Source of the DNA: Taishania sp964580465
Lineage (GTDB): Bacteria > Bacteroidota > Bacteroidia > Flavobacteriales_D > Crocinitomicaceae
Direction of reading: 5' to 3'
DNA length: 21,533 bases
Assembly (NCBI GenBank): GCA_964580465.1
Contig: CAZOKJ010000040.1
Coordinates: forward strand, 1 to 21,533
Shown: piece after piece, positions 7,467-15,635 of the stretch
How the letters are laid out: every line of letters starts with the position of its first letter
How positions within the stretch are numbered: position 1 is the stretch's first letter
Program-made: the position numbers and the translations under genes
Notes under the pieces: model-generated
What the model was told of the DNA's origin: nothing
The model's input: the letters and a program-made list of their open reading frames with translations, nothing else
Databases searched by the model: none

Positions 7467-9623
7467 TTAATCTTGGTCTGTAGATTTAAAAATAGACCCG
7501 ATTCCCTTACTAAGTTTTTGAACTGCTTCAATACCTTTATGAAGAGTTTCTCCTGTAAAGTCGGTGTATTGGTCGCCGCTAATAGTTTCTCTATATTGGT
7601 GTGGATAAATAATTAATTTATTATTAATTGAAAAATATTTTTCTAATTTGGCTGGAACATGCTCTAACGCTCCCATATAGGAAGATGTAGCCTTGCGAGC
7701 TGAAACAAACACTAAAAAGTCAGTTTCATGTATTTCTTTTGATAAAATCAAAAACTCATCCCAATCAGTGAAAAGATGTTGTTTTAAAGAGATGTTCATT
7801 TTGTTTTTGCTAACCACATTTGTCAAGGCTGTCTGTGTAGCCTCATTTCCATAAACAAAAACTGGAACGCTCAATTCTTGCGCTAGAAGTGCAATTTTTG
7901 AAAACCATAAACAAAAACCGCTTTCATGCTCGGATAAAGGTGGAGCAACGACAACTATTCTTTTGTGATTGGACAACGGAACCAACAATTGCGTTATAAA
8001 AATCGTTTTATCTGTTGTGTTTAATAAGGTTTCTATTTTTGAACCCATTAACTTTTCAACAAACCCTTCCTTTTGAGGCCATTCAAGAACGATAATATCA
8101 GCCATGATTTCTCGTGAAATACGACCAATTCCACTGATTGCATTGTGATCAATGGTAGTAATAATATCAACTTTAGTATCTGAAGCAGAGGCTTGCTTTA
8201 ACAAATCTTCGAAATTTGAATGAGCCTTTATAATGTTTCTTTCCGCTTCTTCGTCGTTAGACACAATGGACAAAACTGAAATGGGATTGACCGACTTTTT
8301 ATCTTTTAACAAGGTAACGAGATCGAGTACTTTGCCTTTGTTCACGAATGTTTTAATCGGTAGTAAAATATGCTCGTTTTGATACATCGAAGCTGTGGAA
8401 AGGTCAACTGCTTCTTCATTTGATTCAACTAGAATCTTTTTAGCAGCTTGTTCAGTAGCAAATGATGCAACAACGCAGGTAATTAAAATCAATATAATAG
8501 TACCATTCAAGATATTTTCATCTATGATTCCTGCTTCGTATCCGACAAGAATTACCGCCAACGTTGCAGCCGCATGCGCACTACTCAATCCAAAAATCAA
8601 TTGGCGTTGAGCTCCTGTATAGTTAAAAATTAATTGAGTAATTAACGCTGCAAACCATTTTCCAAACAAAGCTACAACAGATAACGTACCAGCAACAATC
8701 AATGCTGTGGTTCCATTAAAAATAACTTTCATATTGACAATCATCCCTACGCTAATCAAAAAGAAAGGAATAAAAAGAGAATTGCCAATGAATTCAATTC
8801 GATTCATTAAAGCTGATGAGTTCGGAATTAACTTATTCAAAGCCAATCCTGCAACGAATGCACCAATAATAGGTTCAACGCCTGCAACTTCTGCTAAGAA
8901 AGCAGCAAAAAATACAACTGCCAATACAAAAATATAATGCGAATGTTTTTCACTTTCTAACTTTTGAAAAAACCATTTTGCTATTCTTGGAATCAAAAAG
9001 AACATAATAGCAGAGAAAATAGTCAACGAAATACCTAGGCGAATCCAAAACTCTGAATTGAGCGTTCCTTCACTGCTACCAATGATGACTGCTAAAATAA
9101 TCAACACAGCAGTATCTGTTAAAATAGTTCCTCCGACAGTCACCGCAACAGCTTGGTTTTTTGTCACACCAAATTTACTCACAATAGGATATGCCACTAA
9201 TGTATGTGTTGCAAACATGCTGGCAGTCAATAAACTGGTATTAAAACCGTAATCTAAAAAATAATAGCACACCGGAAAGCCAATGGAAATAGGAATAATA
9301 AATGTGAAAAAACCAAAAACCAAACTCTTGTTTCTATTGGTTTTAAATTCATTCATATCCAATTCCAACCCAGCAATAAACATGATGTAGAGCAAACCAA
9401 TGGTTGAAAAGAGTTTTATCGCATCCGTGTTAGCTAAAATATTCAAACCATGTGGACCAATTGCTACACCAGCAATAATTAAACCTATAATTCCTGGTAT
9501 ATTAAGTTTTCTTAATAAAATAGGTGACAATAAGATGATTAATAAAATAACAGAAAAAATAAGAACTGGATTCTTGAGTGGTAGTTCGAATTCATGTAGT
9601 AAATGTTGAAAAAAATCAGTCAT
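7467..9623 (-). CDS. CPA2-family cation/proton antiporter with C-terminal stress-like domain
   Basis: This is a 718-residue inner-membrane antiporter that should exchange Na+ or K+ for H+. The first about 395 residues form roughly 12-13 membrane segments with Na_H_Exchanger features: IPGIIGLIIAGVAIGP (42-57), GLELD (85-89), FATHTLVAYPIVSKFG (137-152) and GGTILTD with Asp170 in the core. From about residue 410 a soluble region resembles tandem universal-stress-protein domains (HILLPI, RIVVVAPPL). Antiporters with such tails are common in Bacteroidota; the tail is likely regulatory. No KTN/TrkA-N NAD-binding motif is seen, so it is not a typical KefB/KefC. It has its own -7 box and stands alone between the cytochrome and the DUF1036-like gene. 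Confidence 0.92.
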   Translation of the reverse strand: MTDFFQHLLHEFELPLKNPVLIFSVILLIILLSPILLRKLNIPGIIGLIIAGVAIGPHGLNILANTDAIKLFSTIGLLYIMFIAGLELDMNEFKTNRNKSLVFGFFTFIIPISIGFPVCYYFLDYGFNTSLLTASMFATHTLVAYPIVSKFGVTKNQAVAVTVGGTILTDTAVLIILAVIIGSSEGTLNSEFWIRLGISLTIFSAIMFFLIPRIAKWFFQKLESEKHSHYIFVLAVVFFAAFLAEVAGVEPIIGAFVAGLALNKLIPNSSALMNRIEFIGNSLFIPFFLISVGMIVNMKVIFNGTTALIVAGTLSVVALFGKWFAALITQLIFNYTGAQRQLIFGLSSAHAAATLAVILVGYEAGIIDENILNGTIILILITCVVASFATEQAAKKILVESNEEAVDLSTASMYQNEHILLPIKTFVNKGKVLDLVTLLKDKKSVNPISVLSIVSNDEEAERNIIKAHSNFEDLLKQASASDTKVDIITTIDHNAISGIGRISREIMADIIVLEWPQKEGFVEKLMGSKIETLLNTTDKTIFITQLLVPLSNHKRIVVVAPPLSEHESGFCLWFSKIALLAQELSVPVFVYGNEATQTALTNVVSKNKMNISLKQHLFTDWDEFLILSKEIHETDFLVFVSARKATSSYMGALEHVPAKLEKYFSINNKLIIYPHQYRETISGDQYTDFTGETLHKGIEAVQKLSKGIGSIFKSTDQD

Positions 9624-9638
9624 TAGTTATGTTTTTTG

Positions 9639-9646
9639 CAAAAATA
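9639..9646 (-). promoter_or_regulatory. -7 box of the antiporter gene
   Basis: TATTTTTG on the minus strand fits TAnnTTTG, 15 bases before ATG 9623. It is embedded in the palindrome TTTTTTGCAAAAA. Confidence 0.5.
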
Positions 9647-9674
9647 AAGATTGTTTTGATATTTGTCTGTTTAT

Positions 9675-10094
9675 TTAAAATAATTCAACCGTTTCTTTGG
9701 TTTTGTATAAACGTGACATGCCCCTTTTCACTTTTATAAAATTTTTCCATTCCATTTCATCTGTCATGGAACTCTCACTATCTGGATTTTTAATTCGAAA
9801 GCGCTTTGAAGTATCTTTCGATACTATCATAGGAGCATCACCACTAATCTCTTTTTCTGGGGAAACAGCATAAAAATAGAGGTACTTTCCCGTAGGGTTT
9901 TCTGGTAAAACCTTTACTTTTTCTCCCGCTTTCACAGGAATCCACCCTTGTGAAATCAATCCTGAATAAGTTGCTCCGTCTTGAAAATAAACAAACGCAA
10001 ACTGATAGTCAAAATTGGATTTATTGACTACAAACAGCTGCCCGAAAGCAACAGTATTCATCACCAACATGCTAAAAAATAACCACTTTTTCAT
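9675..10094 (-). CDS. Exported DUF1036-like protein
   Basis: This 139-residue protein has an N-terminal signal peptide (MKKWLFFSM...TVAFGQ). The mature part, with FVVNKSNFDYQFAFVYF, GLISQGWIPVKAGEKVKVLPEN and KYLYFYAV, resembles DUF1036. That domain is typified by a weakly polar beta-rich fold with a GW-x-P/x-G-x pattern and has no known activity. The C-terminal third is charged and ends in VELF. The gene starts inside cinA (23-base overlap), so it is translated from the cinA message, but a shared function is not implied. No catalytic residues are recognisable. Confidence 0.65.
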   Translation of the reverse strand: MKKWLFFSMLVMNTVAFGQLFVVNKSNFDYQFAFVYFQDGATYSGLISQGWIPVKAGEKVKVLPENPTGKYLYFYAVSPEKEISGDAPMIVSKDTSKRFRIKNPDSESSMTDEMEWKNFIKVKRGMSRLYKTKETVELF

Positions 10095-11328
10095 CTCTCA
10101 TAAGTGTTACTCGAACCATATTCAAAGCGGCCAACACAGTGCGTTGAATAATTCGTTCTCGGTTATCTGAAAATAAAAACTTCTTTGCTTCCGTTGAATG
10201 AGGTCCTGCAACAGCAATCCAAACTGTACCTACAGGTTTATCTTCTGTCCCTCCGTCTGGTCCTGCTATACCTGACACAGCCACACAATAATCAACGCTG
10301 GACTTAGCTCTTCCTCCCTGTGCCATTTGTTTTACAACCTGCTCACTCACTGCGCCAACTGTATCAAATAGCTCATTATCAACCCCTAAAACAGTATGTT
10401 TCATCTCATTTGAATACGTAACAAAACCGCCTTTGAAGTAAGCAGATGAACCCGACAAACTCACAACGCTAGCTGCAATCGCGCCACCAGTGCAACTTTC
10501 AGCAGTTGAAAGGCTAAGCTTGTGACGAATAAATAACTCATGCACTACCTCCACCAAACTTTCATCGTTGTTTCCAAAAACATTTTGGGGATAAACTTGC
10601 TTTAATTCCTTAAAATATGTTTCTATCTTCGTTTTATCTTTTTCACCATTTGGGGAACTAATTCTCAAACGCACCAATCCTGGTGAAGGCAGATAAGCTA
10701 GCTCCAACCCTTCTTGGCGAATGTTCATTTCCCACTCTTGCATAGTATCCGCAATGTAAGACTCTCCCACTCCTTGTATAGCGACCGTTTGAAAATAATA
10801 ATTAGTCAATTGAAAATGACTTTCCAAACGTGGAAACACCTCTTCCAACATAATGCCCTTCATTTCATAAGGCACACCTGGCAAACTAATCAACCATTTC
10901 CCATCCATTTTCAACAACATACCTGGGGCTGTTCCATGGCGATTCGTTAACACTTCACATGATTTGGGCACTGCTGCTTGTTGGATGTTAACATCAAGCA
11001 TTGGTTGATTTGCCTTTTCAAAAAAAGATTGAACTCTTTTCAAAGTAGGTTCATGAATCATAATCTCATCCTTAAAATAAGTGCAAATCACTTGTTTTGT
11101 GATATCATCTTTAGTTGGACCTAAACCACCAGTAACTAAAACAACGTCTGCATGTTTCATTGCATCATCAATCGCTTGATAAATAGCATTATCGCTATCT
11201 TTAATCGTTATAACTTGTCGAATAGCAGCGCCACGAAAGGATAATTCCTTGCCCATCCAAGCAGCATTTGTGTTAATTGTTTGACCGATGAGCAACTCAT
11301 CACCTATTGAAATGATGTCAACATTCAT
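10072..11328 (-). CDS. cinA: CinA-like protein: MoCF-like domain plus nicotinamide-nucleotide amidase
   Basis: This is a full-length two-domain CinA of 418 residues. The N-terminal part is MoaB/MogA-like with ISIGDELLIGQ (6-16) and TGGLGPTKDD (66-75); in CinA proteins this half (COG1058) can act as an ADP-ribose pyrophosphatase. The C-terminal part (about 255-418) is the PncC amidase domain with STAESCTGG (274-282), KGGFVTYSNEMK and SGIAGPDGGTEDKPVGTVW. It deamidates NMN to nicotinic acid mononucleotide, recycling pyridine nucleotides. The name comes from competence induction in Firmicutes, which need not apply here. ATG 11328 lies 16 bases after a -7 box, and the gene is divergent from trhO. 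The DUF1036-like gene overlaps its 3' end. Confidence 0.95.
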   Translation of the reverse strand: MNVDIISIGDELLIGQTINTNAAWMGKELSFRGAAIRQVITIKDSDNAIYQAIDDAMKHADVVLVTGGLGPTKDDITKQVICTYFKDEIMIHEPTLKRVQSFFEKANQPMLDVNIQQAAVPKSCEVLTNRHGTAPGMLLKMDGKWLISLPGVPYEMKGIMLEEVFPRLESHFQLTNYYFQTVAIQGVGESYIADTMQEWEMNIRQEGLELAYLPSPGLVRLRISSPNGEKDKTKIETYFKELKQVYPQNVFGNNDESLVEVVHELFIRHKLSLSTAESCTGGAIAASVVSLSGSSAYFKGGFVTYSNEMKHTVLGVDNELFDTVGAVSEQVVKQMAQGGRAKSSVDYCVAVSGIAGPDGGTEDKPVGTVWIAVAGPHSTEAKKFLFSDNRERIIQRTVLAALNMVRVTLMRDEKVVIF

Positions 11329-11334
11329 ATTTGA

Positions 11335-11374
11335 TTGATTTAACCAAAAGTAAAAGAAAAAATTGGTAAATCAA
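11335..11374. repeat. Inverted repeat spanning the cinA promoter
   Basis: TTGATTTAACCAA (11335-11347) and TTGGTAAATCAA (11363-11374) are inverted copies apart from one bulged A, with a 15-base spacer. The arms flank and partly overlap the cinA -7 box, so it may be an operator for the cinA/trhO divergent region. Confidence 0.45.
11345..11352 (-). promoter_or_regulatory. -7 box of cinA
   Basis: TACTTTTG on the minus strand fits TAnnTTTG, 16 bases before ATG 11328. Confidence 0.5.
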
Positions 11375-11405
11375 AATGGAATAAACAGATTCGATTAAAA
11401 AGCTG

Positions 11406-11413
11406 TATCTTTG
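11406..11413 (+). promoter_or_regulatory. -7 box of trhO
   Basis: TATCTTTG followed by CA is a textbook Bacteroidota -7 element, 31 bases before ATG 11445. Confidence 0.6.
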
Positions 11414-11444
11414 CACCACATTTAAACTTAAAATTTGACATAGT

Positions 11445-12503
11445 ATGCAACTGTGGAATACTTTAAGCAAAGAGGAATTAGAGCAAAAATGGCGTGAAAA
11501 GAATTACAATTGGGTGACCATTTCTTTTTATCAATACGCTAAAATTGCTGATCCTCGTGCTTTTCGTGATGAGCTTTATAGCTCTTGGCAAAAAATAGAC
11601 GTCTTGGGAAGGGTTTATGTTGCCAAAGAAGGAATCAACGCGCAAATTTCTGTACCAGAACAATACGTTGATCGTTTTAGAGAAGAATTATATCAAATTC
11701 CTTTCTTAAATGGCATTCGTTTAAACGTTGCTGTAGATAATGGTGAAGTAGAATTTCCTTTCTTAAAATTAAAAATTAAAATCAGAGAAAAAATTCTTGC
11801 TGATGGCTTAAATGATGAGACTTTTGATGTAACCAACAAAGGAAAACATTTAACAGCAGAAGAATTCAATGCGCTGACCGATGATCCTAATACTATTTTA
11901 ATAGACTTTAGAAATCACTATGAATCTGAAGTTGGTCATTTTAAAGGAGCCATTACGCCTGATGTTGATACGTTTAGAGAATCGTTACCTTATATTGAAG
12001 ACAAATTCTTAAAAGGAAACGAGGATAAAAACTTGGTAATGTACTGTACTGGTGGGATCCGTTGTGAAAAAGCTTCTGCATGGTTCAAGCACCGAGGTTT
12101 TAAAAATGTACATCAATTGGAAGGTGGAATTATTAAGTATTCCAACGATTGTAAAGAAGCTGGTATTCCTAACAAATTCATTGGTAAAAACTTTGTTTTT
12201 GACGAGCGTCGTGGCGAACGAATCTCTGATGACATCATTGCGAATTGTCACCAATGTGGAAAACCTGCTGATGTGCATGTTAACTGCGCAAACGAGGCTT
12301 GTCACTTATTGTTTATTCAATGTGATGAATGTCAAGAGAAAATGAATCAATGTTGCTCAGATGAGTGCAAAACAATTGCTGCATTACCAGAAGAAGAGCG
12401 TAAAGCTTTGAGAAAAGGTGAAGTAGTGAGCAATAAAATATTCAAAAAAGGTCGCTCTGAAAAGTTAACATTCAAAGCGGTGGACGAAAACATTACTTTG
12501 TAA
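11445..12503 (+). CDS. trhO: tRNA uridine(34) hydroxylase TrhO (YceA family, rhodanese domain)
   Basis: TrhO performs oxygen-dependent hydroxylation of U34 in certain tRNAs, the first step to 5-carboxymethoxy- or methoxyuridine. At 352 residues it matches the usual length. The N-terminal part carries YVAKEGINAQIS (58-69). A rhodanese domain (about 125-235) has DFRNHYESEVGHFKGA and the active loop MYCTGGIRCEKA with Cys201. The C-terminal tail is rich in cysteine (CHQCGK at 268-273, then Cys281, 286, 293, 296, 303, 304 and 308), which suggests metal binding and is typical of the family. The gene has its own strong -7 box and is a single-gene transcript. Its last 11 bases overlap tail-to-tail with the glycosyltransferase gene on the other strand. 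Confidence 0.95.
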   Translation: MQLWNTLSKEELEQKWREKNYNWVTISFYQYAKIADPRAFRDELYSSWQKIDVLGRVYVAKEGINAQISVPEQYVDRFREELYQIPFLNGIRLNVAVDNGEVEFPFLKLKIKIREKILADGLNDETFDVTNKGKHLTAEEFNALTDDPNTILIDFRNHYESEVGHFKGAITPDVDTFRESLPYIEDKFLKGNEDKNLVMYCTGGIRCEKASAWFKHRGFKNVHQLEGGIIKYSNDCKEAGIPNKFIGKNFVFDERRGERISDDIIANCHQCGKPADVHVNCANEACHLLFIQCDECQEKMNQCCSDECKTIAALPEEERKALRKGEVVSNKIFKKGRSEKLTFKAVDENITL

Positions 12504-13395
12504 AATCAAATGTTTGATGCAGTTGGAATAAGTATTCTTGTTCCGACTGCCCTTTTGTTGGAATCAATTTCCCCCTACATTTCAAGCGTTTCAAATCCAT
12601 TAAAGTAGAATAGCCACAATAAGCACTAACAGTTACCGCTTGGTAAAAGTATGCATCGGTTTCTCTCCAACTTGTTGCTCGAACAACGCGTTTATCTTCA
12701 CTTTCCAAGTGGGTTAAAATCACATCTAACTCTTTATCTTGCTCCAATTGTCGTAGCAATTGCTGATTGTATGGAAACGGTCCATTTGTAACGCCAACAT
12801 GCCATTGTTTGTTATCATTTCTTTCTTCAAAACGACTAAAATGTCCTATGTAAAAAGCATTTTTTCGTTGTTTAATGGCACTTAATTTTCCTGCCAAGGA
12901 GTTTTCTTGATCATCCATCACCCAAAGAAAAGTAAAATTTTTCATCCAACGATTATGTACCCATTGAGCTGGTCGTTGCCACCATTTTAACGCTAATTGA
13001 AGCTGATGAGTCATAAAAATAGAAGTTACAAATTGACTTCTAAAACCATAACGATGGTCTGAAAGTACAAGCGTAATGTTTAATTGACGCACCAATTCGT
13101 CCACCATTTTCTGCTCAATTTGTATAAATTCACTAATTTCCTTGCGACTTTTCCATAAATCTTTTGCAAAATCTCCTTCTCCAGAAAAATGGAAAGGGTA
13201 TTCTTCAAATGGAATGTGCTGCACATCAACATATTCTCGAATAATAGCGAAATCATCAGCCGTGCAAGCAACATAAAGTGTGTTTTGTTGCGCTAACAAC
13301 TTTCGGCACACATCAATGCAACGCGATAAATGCCCTCTCCCCCAATTAAGGTAAGAAAGAAAGATTGTTTGCTGTTGAACGGATGAAAATTGCAT
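12493..13395 (-). CDS. GT-B-fold glycosyltransferase-like protein (MurG/GT28-like)
   Basis: This 300-residue protein resembles UDP-sugar glycosyltransferases of the MurG-like GT-B class. Near the N-terminus, SYLNWGRGHLSRCIDVCRKL (14-33) matches the glycine loop of such enzymes. Near the C-terminus, CGYSTLMDL and GKLIPTKGQSEQEYLF match the donor-sugar binding region. The middle carries VLSDHRYGF and VTNGPFP. No signal peptide is seen, so it should act in the cytosol or at the inner membrane face. Acceptor and donor are unknown. It begins two bases after the stop of the ChaN-family gene, so the two are co-transcribed. Related Bacteroidota proteins are usually annotated only as glycosyltransferase. 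Confidence 0.78.
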   Translation of the reverse strand: MQFSSVQQQTIFLSYLNWGRGHLSRCIDVCRKLLAQQNTLYVACTADDFAIIREYVDVQHIPFEEYPFHFSGEGDFAKDLWKSRKEISEFIQIEQKMVDELVRQLNITLVLSDHRYGFRSQFVTSIFMTHQLQLALKWWQRPAQWVHNRWMKNFTFLWVMDDQENSLAGKLSAIKQRKNAFYIGHFSRFEERNDNKQWHVGVTNGPFPYNQQLLRQLEQDKELDVILTHLESEDKRVVRATSWRETDAYFYQAVTVSAYCGYSTLMDLKRLKCRGKLIPTKGQSEQEYLFQLHQTFDFTK

Positions 13396-13397
13396 CT

Positions 13398-14258
13398 TTA
13401 ATGTGTTTTGGTCATGTTCTCAGGAGTACAAATAATAAATTGTGCTCGACCAAGGTGTTCTTTGTCCAAATGCTTTAATTGTGTTTGTTCCACGGTTGAA
13501 ATTGTTACATAATTGAGATGCGGACGCAAACGTTTTAAGTACCAACAAATTCCTTGGTCGAAATCGGTGTGAAAAGCACCATTAAAATGAATAAACTGCG
13601 TAGATGGAACCCATAATTGGTCAATAAACTTAGCCATTGTTGCATCTTTAATTGCTTGGGCATAGATAAAGTTCAATCCTCTTTGATGATCTGTTGTCAT
13701 AGAAAACATGGCTTGATATTGTGACAAAGTAGTATCTACCACAAAATCTTTTTCGCACATCCATTGCAACTCTTCTTGGCTTAATGTATCTAAAACTTCA
13801 CGTCCATTTTTGAATAACAAACTGGCGATTCTTCTTGGAACATTACTTGCTACAACCTTAAATTGTTGCTCGTTAGCCAGTGTCAACAAAGGCAAATAAT
13901 CGGTTTTAAAATTAGTCCACAAGCGCATGTTTTTTTCGAATTCTTTTTGTGACATCTTCCCTTTCACAAAATCATCCAAAATTGATTGTTGATCGGCTTC
14001 AAACATTTCAAAACCAAAAGTCAATTTTTGCTTTAGCATCAAATCGGTTGACAACTCCAATTGCAACCAATGCGCTATGGGATTATTATGATATTCACCA
14101 AAGAAAACAATATCTGTTTTTTTAGCTTGTTTTACCATTTGCTGATAAGCTACTTTTTTGCCTTTAGCATTAAAAATAACATAAGCTTCTTTTGATTGTG
14201 CAAACGAAAAGCTGACAATACTGCAAACGATAAGTAATAGAAAAGGCTTTATCATCAT
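13398..14258 (-). CDS. ChaN-family exported haem/iron-associated protein
   Basis: This 286-residue protein has a signal peptide (MIKPFLLLIVCSIVSFSFAQ) and no lipobox Cys, so it should be periplasmic. The family (PF04187, Tiki/EreA-like fold; ChaN binds haem pairs and is iron-regulated in Campylobacter) is shown by VFFGEYHNNPIAHWLQLEL (51-69, with His57 and His63), FGFEMFEADQQ, ASNVPRR (137-143) and HFNGAFHTDFDQGI (224-237, His230). The first in-frame ATG is at 14282, but a TATCTTTA promoter-like box at 14271-14278 covers its early codons and the signal peptide begins at 14258 or 14255, so the later start is preferred. It is the first gene of a tight two-gene operon with the glycosyltransferase. 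Haem binding is inferred from the family. Confidence 0.88.
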   Translation of the reverse strand: MMIKPFLLLIVCSIVSFSFAQSKEAYVIFNAKGKKVAYQQMVKQAKKTDIVFFGEYHNNPIAHWLQLELSTDLMLKQKLTFGFEMFEADQQSILDDFVKGKMSQKEFEKNMRLWTNFKTDYLPLLTLANEQQFKVVASNVPRRIASLLFKNGREVLDTLSQEELQWMCEKDFVVDTTLSQYQAMFSMTTDHQRGLNFIYAQAIKDATMAKFIDQLWVPSTQFIHFNGAFHTDFDQGICWYLKRLRPHLNYVTISTVEQTQLKHLDKEHLGRAQFIICTPENMTKTH

Positions 14259-14270
14259 TCCATTTTTTTG

Positions 14271-14278
14271 TAAAGATA
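14271..14278 (-). promoter_or_regulatory. Possible -7 box of the ChaN-family operon
   Basis: TATCTTTA on the minus strand matches TAnnTTTG except the last base. It favours translation from ATG 14258/14255 over ATG 14282, which would lie upstream of the transcript start. Confidence 0.35.
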
Positions 14279-14334
14279 TCATTTATCTGTTATTGCTGTT
14301 TATTTATTATGCATTTTAGAGGTTAAAATCACCT

Positions 14335-14369
14335 TATCGGCATATACCGATATGCCGATATACCAATAT
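14335..14369. repeat. 11-bp perfect inverted repeat with 8-mer periodicity
   Basis: TATCGGCATAT (14335-14345) and ATATGCCGATA (14350-14360) pair perfectly across a four-base spacer. The stretch 14338-14369 can also be read as four related 8-mers: CGGCATAT, ACCGATAT, GCCGATAT, ACCAATAT. It lies between the OmpA-gene terminator and the ChaN-family promoter. An operator or a cruciform-forming repeat is possible; no T-run follows, so it is not a terminator. Confidence 0.7.
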
Positions 14370-14398
14370 ATGGAATGAAAACACATGCTAAAAAACGC

Positions 14399-14431
14399 AA
14401 AAAAAGGGTGTCAAGAAATTACTTGACACCC
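14399..14431 (-). terminator. Intrinsic terminator of the OmpA-family gene
   Basis: On the minus strand GGGTGTCAAG and CTTGACACCC form a perfect 10-base-pair stem around a six-base loop, followed by TTTTTTT. It starts 34 bases after the OmpA stop and ends the hemE/OmpA transcription unit. Confidence 0.9.
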
Positions 14432-14464
14432 TCTTTTGCATAGTTAAGTTTTATTTGTTTTAGC

Positions 14465-15634
14465 TTATTGTCTTACTTTGAATTCTACGCGTCTATTTTT
14501 CGCTTGAATCATATCATCTTCATCACCATCTACGATTTCAGAGCTTTTTTCACTGCTACCTTGAGGCTGAGCAATTAAGCGATGTTCACCAATTCCTTTA
14601 GCTTTCAAGTATTCAAACACAGCGTTCACACGTTTTCCATCCATGTTTTGGAAGAAATTTTGATCTTCTGCTAAAGCATCTTCTTCAGCGTCAGAGAAAC
14701 CGTTTACTTGTAATTTAAAACCAGGATTTTCTTTCATGATTTTCACAATGATGTCTAACACTTCTTCACCACCTTTTGTAAAATCTGTTTTTCCGAAGCC
14801 AAAGTACACTTGTAAACTTTCGATTTGTTTGTCAGCAGACAATTTATCATTCAAGTTCACTGCTTTTTGGTAAACTGTTTTAGAATAATTAGCTGTTGGG
14901 TCAGCACTTGAACAATCGCAAGGATTTTCATCGTCGATTAGCACAACAGAAATGTTATCTACATAATAATAAGCAGCTGGAATTAAAGGAGTTTTGTTTT
15001 TGTTATCCTTTTTTACCTTTACACTTTTAGTTGCATCATTTGCACTAAAGTTACCAATTGTAATGAATTTTTCACCACCATCAGCGATATAAGTATTACA
15101 AACTCTATCCCATCCAAACGGTGCGTTGAATACCGGATTTTCGTCACTTAATACACTTGCTTTTTCAATGATGCTTTCTTTAGCAGCAGAAGCCAACGCT
15201 TTTCCTGAGAAATAAGCACCAATTTGATTGGCAGAATAGGTTGACGCTTCAGCTAAAGAAACATGAAACTGTACACAGTATTTTTTCCCTTTTTTCAAAG
15301 GCGCTTGAAGCTTCGTTGATACGTAAGAACGAGGCATCTTATTGTTGTGTGAATAAGCAACAATCCCAGCGTAATTGGAACCATCTTTCGCATTTTCATT
15401 ACCATAGATGTTTGCTGGAACACCAATATCTTGTACTTTTTTATTCGGGAAGAATAGGTCAGCACGCACACCAGTTGGCGAGTACCAACCATTCGCACTT
15501 TCAATGCTACCTAATTTTTTTGGATCTTTACCAATGGATTCAAAGCTTCCATTTGGAACTAAATTTTCATTCGTTTGTGCATTTACAAAAGATGCAGACA
15601 AACCAAAGATTGCGATTGCTATCGTTGTTTTCAT
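14465..15634 (-). CDS. OmpA-family envelope protein with N-terminal carbohydrate-binding-like domain
   Basis: This 389-residue exported protein probably tethers the outer membrane to peptidoglycan. The signal peptide is MKTTIAIAIFGLSASFVNAQ. An N-terminal beta-rich region opens LVPNGSFESIG and ends YYYVDNISVVLIDDE, the usual frame of CBM-like or jelly-roll modules in Bacteroidota envelope proteins. A CDCSS linker leads to a C-terminal OmpA domain with LQVYFGFGKTDFTKGGEEVLD, LQVNGFSDAEED and NRRVEFKV, where the last carries the peptidoglycan-contacting Arg. No transmembrane beta-barrel is obvious. ATG 15634 is chosen because it begins the signal peptide and lies one base after the hemE stop; the in-frame ATG 15655 would overlap hemE by 20 bases. 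Confidence 0.88.
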   Translation of the reverse strand: MKTTIAIAIFGLSASFVNAQTNENLVPNGSFESIGKDPKKLGSIESANGWYSPTGVRADLFFPNKKVQDIGVPANIYGNENAKDGSNYAGIVAYSHNNKMPRSYVSTKLQAPLKKGKKYCVQFHVSLAEASTYSANQIGAYFSGKALASAAKESIIEKASVLSDENPVFNAPFGWDRVCNTYIADGGEKFITIGNFSANDATKSVKVKKDNKNKTPLIPAAYYYVDNISVVLIDDENPCDCSSADPTANYSKTVYQKAVNLNDKLSADKQIESLQVYFGFGKTDFTKGGEEVLDIIVKIMKENPGFKLQVNGFSDAEEDALAEDQNFFQNMDGKRVNAVFEYLKAKGIGEHRLIAQPQGSSEKSSEIVDGDEDDMIQAKNRRVEFKVRQ

Positions 15635-15635
15635 G

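Noticed and set aside
12009..12345. Open frames on both strands inside trhO
   Set aside because: The trhO frame is intact and conserved here; the others are out-of-frame by-products.
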